64,000 nt of DNA from Candidatus Poribacteria bacterium (GTDB lineage Bacteria > Poribacteria > WGA-4E > WGA-3G), in assembly GCA_009839745.1 (NCBI GenBank), contig VXPE01000042.1, positions 1-64,000 of the forward strand, given 5' to 3'. Positions 47,848-57,700 of the stretch are shown in pieces (positions within the stretch are counted from its first letter, which is position 1; every line of letters begins with the position of its first letter). The notes under the pieces are model-generated. The model was not told the origin of the DNA. It worked only from the letters and a program-made list of their open reading frames with translations, and made no database searches. The translations under genes and the position numbers were made by a program.

Positions 47848-49182
47848 ATGTCTTTCACGACAAAATCACAGAAAATTGAATTAGGATTGACAGTCCTGCT
47901 CACAGAAAAAAAGGACTGGATTCGCGGGAAATCAATTGGTCTGATTACAAACCACACGGGAGTTGATGCCACTTTACGAAGCAATTACCGACTTTTCGCG
48001 GCGGCATCATCGTGTCGGCTTTCTGCGATCTTCTCTCCGGAGCACGGGTTCTGGGGCGCGGTTCAAGATGGCATCGCTGTCAATAGCCTCGATGTCTCAG
48101 ATGAAAACGCATCGCGAAGAAATGAAGAAATCCGCAGAAATACCGCGCTGAATGCCACAGGCGCAAATGTAATACAAGGAACGGATTTCGTCTATTCCCA
48201 GACGAAATCCAGCGTTGATTCGCACAAAACACCCCACCTCACGAGCGTCCCGGTCTATAGTCTGTATGGACAATCAGTGCGTCCAACAGCACGCCAACTG
48301 GAAGATATTGATTTGCTTATCTACGATATGCAAGATGTCGGAACGCGTTATTATACCTATATCTCAACGCTGCTACATGCAATGGAAGCCGCCAGCGACC
48401 ACGACATTGATTTCGTCGTCGCAGACCGTCCGAATCCGATTGCGTGCAATGCTGTGGAGGGACCGATATTGGAAAGCGGGTTTGAATCGTTTGTCGGCAT
48501 ACATACAATGCCTGTCCGTTACGGCTTGACAATCGGTGAATTGGCAACACTGTTAAAGATGGAGCGTGTCCCAGGGTGCCGTTTAAACGTTGCATGGATG
48601 CCCGGGTATGAACGCGGAATGTGGTATGATGACACCGGCTTGCAGTGGGTGCCCCCCTCGCCCAATATGCCGACACTCACAACGTCAACACTCTATCCCG
48701 GCTTATGCTTGTTTGAAGGCACAAATATGAGCGAGGGCAGAGGAACGACAAAACCCTTTGAATATATCGGCGCGCCTTGGTGTAATGGTGAAAAGTGGGC
48801 TGAGACCCTAAATGCTTTGTCTCTCCCGGGTGTTCTGTTCCGTCCAACTGTTTTTACGCCTGCCCCAGTTGCTGAAACCACAAAGCACGCGAAACAACCA
48901 TGCGGCGGCGTTGCAATCCATATTACCGATAGAGAACGTTTTCTGCCAGTAGAGACGGCTATCTACATGTTATCCACTTTAACTACTGAATACGGCGACC
49001 ATTTTGCGTTCCGACCCGAGCACTTTGATCGATTAGCAGGAAATAATTGGCTCCGAGATGCGCTGTTAGATAGAGAGCCATTGGATAAGATTCAGGCACA
49101 GTGGACTGAAGAGCTTCAGATATGGCGTGAAAACACAACCCAGTTTTTTAATTATTCCTTGCGGAGAAACGGAGGACGTTAG
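47848..49182 (+). CDS. namZ: Exo-beta-N-acetylmuramidase NamZ-like (DUF1343), with in-frame palindromic insertion
   Basis: 444 residues. The family removes terminal MurNAc from peptidoglycan fragments. GKSIGLITNHTGVDATLRSN, AIFSPEHGFWGAVQDG, PVYSLYGQSVRPTARQLEDI, DLLIYDMQDVGTRYYTYIST and VADRPNPI are its hallmarks. Between EHGFWG and PVYSLYG the usual short loop is replaced by about 50 residues (82-132). Residues 112-121 (TDFVYSQTKS) are encoded by a palindrome that also occurs between genes at 17848. The last 12 residues (FFNYSLRRNGGR) are translated from a reverse CCGCAAGG element. No signal peptide is clear. Confidence 0.88.
   Translation: MSFTTKSQKIELGLTVLLTEKKDWIRGKSIGLITNHTGVDATLRSNYRLFAAASSCRLSAIFSPEHGFWGAVQDGIAVNSLDVSDENASRRNEEIRRNTALNATGANVIQGTDFVYSQTKSSVDSHKTPHLTSVPVYSLYGQSVRPTARQLEDIDLLIYDMQDVGTRYYTYISTLLHAMEAASDHDIDFVVADRPNPIACNAVEGPILESGFESFVGIHTMPVRYGLTIGELATLLKMERVPGCRLNVAWMPGYERGMWYDDTGLQWVPPSPNMPTLTTSTLYPGLCLFEGTNMSEGRGTTKPFEYIGAPWCNGEKWAETLNALSLPGVLFRPTVFTPAPVAETTKHAKQPCGGVAIHITDRERFLPVETAIYMLSTLTTEYGDHFAFRPEHFDRLAGNNWLRDALLDREPLDKIQAQWTEELQIWRENTTQFFNYSLRRNGGR
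48163..48210 (+). repeat. Dispersed palindrome inside namZ
   Basis: Contains ATGTAATACAAGGAAC and then arms GGATTTCGTCT and AGACGAAATCC around ATTCCC. Compared with the intergenic copy at 17848-17895 (opposite strand), the stem pair A-T is changed to C-G on both sides. The frame is not broken. Confidence 0.85.
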
Positions 49183-49267
49183 GACTTTGACGTGCGTTGC
49201 TTAAATCTGAAGAAATACCCTATCAAAAACCCTGCGCCGATGTTGCAGGCTAAGGTATCATTAAAAA

Positions 49268-50458
49268 ATGAAAAAATTTTATGAACTTTTGAAAAAAAAG
49301 AGAAAGTATGTTATCGGTCTGATGTCTGGCACTTCCGTTGATGGCATTGATGCAGCCGTTGTTGAAATCACGGGGCACGGTTTAGAAACGACAGTAAACC
49401 TGATCGCTTTTGAGACTTTTCCCTTTCCGCCCGATGTGCCACAACGCATCCTCGCTCTCTGCCAACCCGATACGAGCCGCGTTGACGACATTTGTGAAAT
49501 GAATTTCTACATTGGACATCTCTTCGCGGAGGCTGTCAAACATACCCTACAAAAAAACGGAATGTTTGCGAGAGACATTGATCTCATCGGCTCACACGGT
49601 CAAACGATTCACCACTTACCCCGCCTCAACGAACCGCAAGGTAAAGTTCCATCGACACTGCAGATTGGTGAACCTGCGGTCATCGCACACGAGACCGGTA
49701 TTCCTACTATCGCTGACTTTCGGGTGGCAGATATGGCGGCAGGCGGGCAAGGTGCACCGTTAGTGTCATATCCAGACTATCTGTTGTTTCGTGAGACCGC
49801 TAAAACAGTGGGCCTCCTGAATATCGGAGGGATCGCGAACCTCACCGTGCTTCCCGCTAACGGATCGTTTGATTCGGTCTCCGCGGCAGACACAGGACCG
49901 GGAAATATGTGTGTTGATGCAGTCGTGAGCGAGATAACGGATGGAACAGAACGTTATGACGAAGCCGGTCGGCGTGCCGCGCAGGGAACTCCTCACCAAC
50001 CGCTCATTGACGAATGGTTAAAGCACCCTTTTTTCCATCTCCCATCCCCAAAAACAACAGGACGCGAGATGTTCGGACACACCTTCGCACTGGAATGTCT
50101 GACAGTATGTCGTGAACACAATCTCTCAGATAGGGACTCTGTTGCAACAGTGACCGAATTGACAGTCCAAACAGTTGCCCTTTACATTTCACAATTTGTG
50201 TCGGAACAGAACCCAATAGACATCCTCTACGTGAGCGGCGGCGGCGTACACAACCAGACCCTCATGCAAAGGCTCAGCGAGGTCTTAGCAAATACAGTTG
50301 TTGAACCTGTAGATAGCTCTGGCATCTCGGCGGATGCCAAAGAATCAATAGCGTTCGCAATCCTCGCGAATGAATCCCTTCATGGACAGGCTGGAAACTT
50401 GCCTTCAGCGACAGGCGCGTCTGTGCGAAAAGTTCTGGGAAAATTCGTGTGTCCGTAA
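49268..50458 (+). CDS. anmK: Anhydro-N-acetylmuramic acid kinase
   Basis: 396 residues. Phosphorylates 1,6-anhydroMurNAc to MurNAc-6-phosphate during cell-wall recycling. VIGLMSGTSVDGIDAAVVEI, DLIGSHGQTIHH, RVADMAAGGQGAPLV, NIGGIANLTVLP and ADTGPGNMCVDAVV are the family motifs of this actin-like kinase. Odd: after GSHGQTIHH, where the family goes nearly straight to LQIG, there are extra residues LNEPQGKVPS. These are encoded by CAACGAACCGCAAGGTAAAG, a copy of the dispersed start element. The gene follows namZ, completing a salvage set. Confidence 0.93.
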   Translation: MKKFYELLKKKRKYVIGLMSGTSVDGIDAAVVEITGHGLETTVNLIAFETFPFPPDVPQRILALCQPDTSRVDDICEMNFYIGHLFAEAVKHTLQKNGMFARDIDLIGSHGQTIHHLPRLNEPQGKVPSTLQIGEPAVIAHETGIPTIADFRVADMAAGGQGAPLVSYPDYLLFRETAKTVGLLNIGGIANLTVLPANGSFDSVSAADTGPGNMCVDAVVSEITDGTERYDEAGRRAAQGTPHQPLIDEWLKHPFFHLPSPKTTGREMFGHTFALECLTVCREHNLSDRDSVATVTELTVQTVALYISQFVSEQNPIDILYVSGGGVHNQTLMQRLSEVLANTVVEPVDSSGISADAKESIAFAILANESLHGQAGNLPSATGASVRKVLGKFVCP

Positions 50459-50493
50459 TTTCTTAACTACCGCGTCCTTGCAGGCAACGATTA

Positions 50494-51588
50494 CTAAAAC
50501 CTAATTCGGAGAGATATGCGATGGCTGCCCCCTAATGCCGGGTGTTTCGCAAACGCATAGTCTAATCCCGCCCCCGCGCCTGTGACGAATCGGAGGTTCA
50601 ACCCAACCCCTGCTGTCAGTTGGCGAACACTCTCAAGACTCCCACTCCGTTCCGCCATTCCAATTCGCAAGGCAAGTAGATCGAAAAGCGTCCACTCGGC
50701 ACCCGCATGTAACTCAACAGGACTTCCCTGGGGTGCCTCGGCTTGAGATTGACCCTGATTTTGGATGTAGGTATCCAGTGCAAGAATGAGTGTGCTTCGG
50801 AAGATAGGGAGCGAGTGTATCGTGGCAATACCAATCTTCAGATGCGGCAGTATCGTTTCGGTATGGGATGTTTGCTCTGACGATTGTGGCGGTGTATTCC
50901 AATAGAGTTTTGTCGTAAAGGCATCGCTCCCCTGCAATCCGAGCATGAGTTGGTGAGATTTTTCTGGGTTTGTCATCGCGATAATACCGACATCTGCCCC
51001 ACCACCAATGGCATTTGTGCTTCGATACCCACTCATATAGAGAAGTTTGAGCGTCCCACCGAGATGTAAATGAATACCACGAAAAGCAGGTAATCTCCAA
51101 CCGTTAGCAAAGAGAAAGGCGTTATCGGTATTATTGAAAGACCCAATGACCTCCGGACGGTTCATAGGTCCAACAGGACGACTGACCACAGGTAGACTGG
51201 TAATAGGAATATCGTCAACACCGACGCGGAGCCAACTGACACCGATCGCGCCTCGTTTTTTTAGTGTATGACTTTTGTCTTGCAAGTTGTGGTTTGCAAG
51301 CGGCACCACAAAACTGACAAAATCGTAAGCATCCTCTCCATTGAGCGTGGAGTGCATAAAACTGACTTCATATCGAGTGAGCTGTCCCAATCCAGCGGGA
51401 TTCCAATAGGGCGCGTAAGCATTGTCACTCAGGGCAGTCCCCGCACCGCCCATAGCAAGTGCGCGGGCACCAACCCCAAGTGTTAGGAAATCAGCAGTGT
51501 ATCTTGCCTCAGCGGATTGGAGAACCACCACACAGAACGTAATTACACACCCCAGAAAATAGAAGATATTTTTTTTAAGATTTTTAAT
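50494..51588 (-). CDS. PorV/PorQ-like outer-membrane protein (UPF0164 type)
   Basis: About 365 residues. After a signal peptide (IFYFLGCVITFCVVVLQSAEA) comes FLTLGVGARALAMGGAGTAL, SDNAYAPYWNPAGLGQL and YEVSFMHSTL, the start of PorV/PorQ and UPF0164 beta-barrels; it ends SHRISLRIRF with a terminal aromatic. Related barrels act as shuttle proteins in type IX secretion. Its start is uncertain. No ATG, GTG or TTG precedes the signal peptide; an ATT at 51588, directly after CCGCAAGGAAAA, is in frame, while the first GTG (51531) would remove most of the signal. It follows the PorU-like gene on the same strand. Confidence 0.8.
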   Translation of the reverse strand: MKNLKKNIFYFLGCVITFCVVVLQSAEARYTADFLTLGVGARALAMGGAGTALSDNAYAPYWNPAGLGQLTRYEVSFMHSTLNGEDAYDFVSFVVPLANHNLQDKSHTLKKRGAIGVSWLRVGVDDIPITSLPVVSRPVGPMNRPEVIGSFNNTDNAFLFANGWRLPAFRGIHLHLGGTLKLLYMSGYRSTNAIGGGADVGIIAMTNPEKSHQLMLGLQGSDAFTTKLYWNTPPQSSEQTSHTETILPHLKIGIATIHSLPIFRSTLILALDTYIQNQGQSQAEAPQGSPVELHAGAEWTLFDLLALRIGMAERSGSLESVRQLTAGVGLNLRFVTGAGAGLDYAFAKHPALGGSHRISLRIRF

Positions 51589-51600
51589 TTTTCCTTGCGG
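51579..51600 (-). promoter_or_regulatory. CCGCAAGG element before the PorV-like gene
   Basis: On the minus strand CCGCAAGGAAAAATTAAAAA lies where other genes have this element immediately before their ATG. The in-frame codon at the corresponding site is ATT. The rest of the 51601-51779 gap shows no gene; it contains ACGACGTGCGTTAAGAC, a sequence that flanks other copies. Confidence 0.6.
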
Positions 51601-51779
51601 AGAAACGACGTGCGTTAAGACTTTTACGTGCGTTGCTCAAATCCGCCCTCCATTTCATTACGGACTACGAGTTTTGGTTTATCCAAGACAGCCGCCTGTA
51701 ACAACGGCACAGACGGATATACGGAAAAACACTTTATGCATCAAACTCACCTCACCGATGCACCCTAATTTTAAAACCA

Positions 51780-54700
51780 TTAACGCAATTTCATCATTTT
51801 CAGTATTTCGGTTATATCTTTTTCACCGTCGCGCTGGATTCGGAGTTTAGCATAGTAAACGCCATTTGCTACCTCAACGCCATCCGCATCCCTGCCGTCC
51901 CATTCCACCATAAGAAATCCAGGCGTTGGTGGCATGGCGAGTTCCCGGATAAGCCTTCCACTCAGCGTATAGATTTTCACAACAAGTGAATCAGCGGGGG
52001 CTGTTAATTCGCAGGTGAGCGTTGTTTTGCGCGGGAAAGGGTTTGGATAGTTGAGAAACGATAGCAGTTGTAAAGTATCATGGACTCGAAACGTGATGTT
52101 CACTGTATCCGTATTTCCATGGACATCGCTTGCGGTTAGGCGAACCTCATATTCCCGCGGTTCAAGCTCTGGAGAGGGATATGTTAAAATGAGTTGATTT
52201 GAACCGGGGTGATGTGTCACCTGATACGCCTCCGGTTTAATGTGCTCATATTCACCGAACGAATCTCCGATTTCCAATAATAGCGGACGAGTGAGATAAT
52301 CGAGTCCGCTTAGGTCAGTTAATGTTGCCCCGATGAGCGGTTCCGAATCTGTTGCATCCCCTGGAACAAAGTGTTGTTGATTGCCGATAGTGAGTTGTAT
52401 ATCTGGTGGCACAGTATCGTCAGTATACAGGAGCGTAATTGGTCCGAGTCGATCCGTTGTAGCCCGAATAGTGCCGACAGATCGGGTTTGAAACCGAAAT
52501 CTATCACCAGGCGCAAAGGAGCGTTCGCCTTGCGTGAGTTGAAAACGCAAGCCGTAGGGCTCATAATGGAAGGGTTCTCCGACCGTTCCACGCAATGGCT
52601 GGTTTCCATCAGTTTGGGAACGCAAAATACCGGTTCTCTCACCTTCAACCTGAAACAGACTATCCGTCAGGAAGAAGATAATCCACTTATCCTTCGGCAT
52701 AGTGGTGTCCGGCGAAAGTTCAACGTAACTGACGGTCCCCGTGCCGCGGTTGGTATCCCTGAACCCAGAGGCATACCAACGCTGCTCTTGTTGAGGGGCA
52801 TCAAAATCTGGCTCAACATCTACTGATTGTACAAGCGAAGTTATGTTGAATGTCAAGACATCCCCGAATACAAAAGGTTTTTCAAAATCGAGCTCTACAT
52901 TAAGCGAGAAGCCGTGTCTGGAGTTTGGGGAATCCGTAGTAAAGTTTGCAAGCTGCTCCGCGGATGCAATAACTTCCAATGGTTCAAATACCCGTATGTC
53001 ATCCGTTGAAGGAGCAAGGAAAAGCCGATAGGTTTGAGGACCCGTGAAGAAGAGGACGTATTTGCCGGTCCGAGCACCTTCGGGTTGGACGCGAACATCG
53101 CGAAGCGCGCTTTCTCCAACGTTATCCTCACTTACGTTTGTTACCTGTATCCGCTGCTGTAACGTCCCCGTAGCATCGGCAAGTTGTTGAGAAGGAAGCC
53201 TCGTCCAATTTCCGAGCGTCGAGTTAAACATATAAACACCCAACTCACGTGCCCGGGATGCAACGGCGGCTTCAACGGATGCGCGTATGGCATCCGAGGA
53301 CAATGTATCCGTACCCCCAAATTCATTGGGCTCCTCTTCCAAAAGTGTATCTTCGGATTCCGTGCCGCCCAACAATTCTCGCGTGAGTTGGGTTCTGAGA
53401 GCATCAAGGTCAAAGCTTAAGTCGATCGCCACCGAAGAGGTAAGTTTAATAGAGTCTATTGCGGACGAGGCTGCCTCGCCACTCCGGTCACCAACAACGA
53501 TCTCATATCCGTAAGCGGAGATGCCAGGAAGCGGTGCCCGTTTGGACATTCCCTGTAAGGCCGAGGTGCCCTCGCCCCTACGTGGAGATGAGGCTTTCGG
53601 AGTCGTATCAAGAGAACCCGCCCCTATAGTTTCTACAAACTTTCGTTCATCTAACGGACGGACTGCCAATACTGCTGCTTCTTGGAAACCACTAGGCGGA
53701 ACAGTGATCACGCAGTTCCGGTCCAAACTGGTAACCTGACTTGAAGAAGTCGTTCCCACCGCATTTATATCGACAAAGAGTCGTCGGTAAGCGATATTGT
53801 CCTCCTCATCGTTTTCAAGGACATTACCTGGCTGATCCGCTTCAGTTTCTATCACATCAATATAGACGAATATGTCCTGTGTGCCGAGCGGTAAGGCATC
53901 TTTCAGATTTAAAGTAGCGGTTGCAATTGGTAGTGTATTTAGGGGATCTGGTTCATACACATCCTTCTTTGCACCAGGGTTTGCCAACGGCGTGCGTTGC
54001 CTCCAGTCGTTGGGCTGGATTCGGGTAGTTCCGATGAGATTCACATCGTTGTCAACAAGCATATCATCGTTAACATCTGGATTGCCGCTGAAAAAAGCAA
54101 CCTCAATAGGGATCTCTATGCCTTCGCCTTCTACCTGTACATCCGCCGAGAGATACCATTGCTCCGTTTTCGTATTGTAGCCGTACCCAACCCTATCAGT
54201 TCTGTCGACCTTTACAACCGTAAGATTAGGATATACGTAGGGATAATACTGAAGTCTGTTGCTTGTAACCGTGTTGTTGTCTATATCCGTGACTTGAAGA
54301 TTATACCGGATAGAGGAACCATCCATAGGCGCGTTTAGGGGTTCAGGCACCGTCCACCATCCGTCTTCCGACAACGGAGGATCGGCGGGAACGAGCCGAA
54401 CATTCTCCCACGCTCGACTCTGTGGGTTGCGCCATTCCAAGAGCACCAGGAACAGCTCTTCTTTTTCATCGGAAACCTGAACAGAGATGCGGAACTTGCC
54501 TGCATCGACTAACTCGGGTTTAATGTCAAGGATTTTTGGGATGTTGACGGTAAATCCATCACCTCCAACAGCAACAGTCGTGTTACTTTGCGCGTAGTAC
54601 TCGACATGGGCATCACCACTGTCAATGTTTTTCGGAACAGAAAAAGTCAAAGCAGGATAAGCACCGCGGTTAACATTTGCCGTTTTTGTGAGAATCACGT

Positions 54701-57700
54701 CTCCAGTGTAGTATTTCACTGGACCCGCAACACCTTGAGCCGTAGCTGTTTTCCCAGGAAATAAAGCTTTAACGGTGAGTGTGCCGTTAAAAGAGGTATC
54801 GGTAACAAAACGTTTTGTTTGACTTGGGGCATCGTAAGTGGCAGTCTGGACGTGCCCCCCTGCAATTCGGAGGGTATCCCCAGGGGCAACTGTTTTTGTC
54901 TCAATAGTAGGTTGAATTTCACCATTAGCGATAGCAATTTGTAGGGCAGGATCTCCGAAAAGGGTATATTCCATCATAATATCAATTTGACCCGTGCCTT
55001 CTGTCATCAAAAGTTCAACCTTTGAATCGAAACTCAAGGGACCAAGTTGCCGGATGTTCCGTTTAAAGAGCATGTCAAAAATGATACGGTTGAGAGCGTC
55101 GTTTCCGCTACCGTATGTGAGACGGGTCGCGCTCAACATGCCGATGATACCGCCTCTCTCTTTACGTAACAACTTCTCCGCCATGCTCGGTTCCCCCGGC
55201 TTGTCAAAATAGCCGTTGTAACAACTCAGAACCAACATGAAAGGGATTTTATCGGTTTCCTCAACTTGATCGACGGAGGCATTATCAAAGATGGCTTCGT
55301 GCGCCCAGACGATTCTGCCGCCGTGTCCGGCATATTGTGCAAGTACAGCCCCTTCTCCAAGTGCCTCGATGATTTGATCTTTCGCCACGCGTTGGGGCAA
55401 GAGTCCCGGGTAATCCGCTGGATGTGCCTCCACTTGGTCAATAACATCTTCAAGGAACACCTCAACCGTTTCATATCCAAGACGGGTGTGATCTTTCGCT
55501 ATTTCATCAAGGCTTTTCTTAAAGATAAAATCTCCAGAGTTACTAACTTCGTCGTCGGCAACAGAAATAATTCTTCTCCGCCAGTCCCCGTTAGGGGGTG
55601 CTTGTTCGTAGGCGATGATCTTGTCAACGACTGCATCGGCTTGATTAGGAGTCTCAACACTGAGTCTACCTATATAGAAATCCGTGAATTCATCGTGTCC
55701 GGAAACAGTCGCATACCAATGATCTGCCGCGGTCCGTCCGAAGGAATCGGTTCGTATATAATGGGTCGGAATGTATCCAGTTAGCTCGGGCGGTTCAGCA
55801 TAAATATCCGTGTCAATGCCTCGAAAATCGAAGGTGCCATCGCCAAAGAGGACTACATAAGTCAGTGACGGCGGGGTCCAAGACTGAAACGCATGCTTTA
55901 GAAACGCCTTAATAGTTTTCGGATTTACATCCCCATCCCCAAAAGTATTGTAAATATCATCGGTTGTAACAACTTTGGTGCGGTATCCGCCGCCGCCAGG
56001 TGCCGATCGCCACGCCGCCAATCGTTGGGCGGCAGAAAGGAAGTTAGGATGTGTCACAATTAGATAGTCGGCACCGTGAACTGCAGTCGCTAAGTCGGTA
56101 GGCACAACGACCTCAACGCGATCAGGCTGACGCAATGCCGTATTGGAAACGGCGATAAATTGTGTGCTTCGGGTATCAGGCACTTGGAAAAGTGCGTTAT
56201 AGGAATCGCGGTTAGAAACCCCTCCCACATCTACTTCCACATTCACACCCTGCATCTGGGCAGTAAGGTAGGTCCCATCCGTCTCAAAGATATGTATCCC
56301 CGGGTCACGGAACGCCTCAATTTTATACTGGAGTTTACGCCCTCCAGGAAGTTTCCGCTCTTGGGAGGTTGCATCGGCAGTGGGCGATCTGAACCATAAC
56401 TCATCAGCAACAGCCCGGAAAAGGCGAGTATACTCGACAGAAAAACGGTTGAGGTAGACGTGATAGGGGTATCGAGTGGTATCCTCATCAACGTTGCTGT
56501 CAACTCTGGCTAAAGACAACACGTTCTGTTCGCCTTTGACGTTGTCCTTGAGCGTATCCCAAGTGCGCAATGTGCGTCCAATGGTGAGTGTGTCTTGCTG
56601 TTCCCACTTAGCAAAATCGATCCGGACTCCATTAATAGCGACCAAAATCTCGTGTGATACCGGTGTGCCGCCTTGTAAATCAACGGAGATGCGTGGTGGA
56701 TCGAAGCTTTTTGCGACATCATAGAGCGGAAATTGGAGACGCATCTCGGCAGCATCGCCTCCATTTTTGATACCGTCCCAGTACCAGAAGTCCAAAGCAT
56801 CAAACCAACCGTGCTTGTCACCAGGTGAAACAGTCTCGGTATAGACAAATTCGAGGTTACTCGTCAGGTGATCCTCTTCAAAATCCACTTTAGAACGGAA
56901 GGTGGGAACCTGTGTCGCCGTTTGGTCTGTGGGGCTGGCGGTAATCTGTGGCACTCGTGTCGGAAGGCGAGTAGGTGTGGCGCCATTGTCAATCGTGAGC
57001 CAATAGACATTCCAACGACTATACCGATTTTTAGGCTTATGACCAAGGAAGAAGATAGCATCGTTCGGGTCAAAACTTCCATCCGCCGCCCCGCTGATGT
57101 AGATAGGAATGTTTCTGTTGCCTTGTGTGAGTTGCAATCTTGTCGGATGCGTGCCGATGAGATCTATACCCCAATCGTTCTGCAGAGATGCCGCTGTCAC
57201 TGCGTAGATACCTGTCTCTTGGACAGACAACTTATAGCGTGTTCCGTTACCCGGGTTAGGGATGAGTGTTGGTGCTGCAGGCACTAGTGGACGGGGTGCT
57301 CGAAAACGGGCGGCTTGCTCAGCGTTCAAGAGTTGATGTGAAAAGGCACGCTCAAAAGCCTCCGATTCTGGGGCAATTGTCCCTTGGACAGGAAAAATGT
57401 GTGAACCGCTTCCTTGCGCTGTTAGCGGTCCTTCTTGTTCCGTATAGGAGAAACGAATGTTCACTGTGAAACGTGAATACAAACGCAGCGTCCGGGTGTT
57501 CGGCAGATATTGCACCGGATAGAGTGCCAACGCGATAACCCGCTGACTCCGAATATAGCCTTCGCGCACGATCCGAGCAAGCGGATGTCCAGGGTATGAG
57601 CGGTTTCCAGCAAACGCGCCATTTTCTTTTAACCGATATGCGCTCCCGCTTTCTGACCAGTGCTGCGAAGCTGCGTGTTGTGAATTGCGTTCATGTATAT

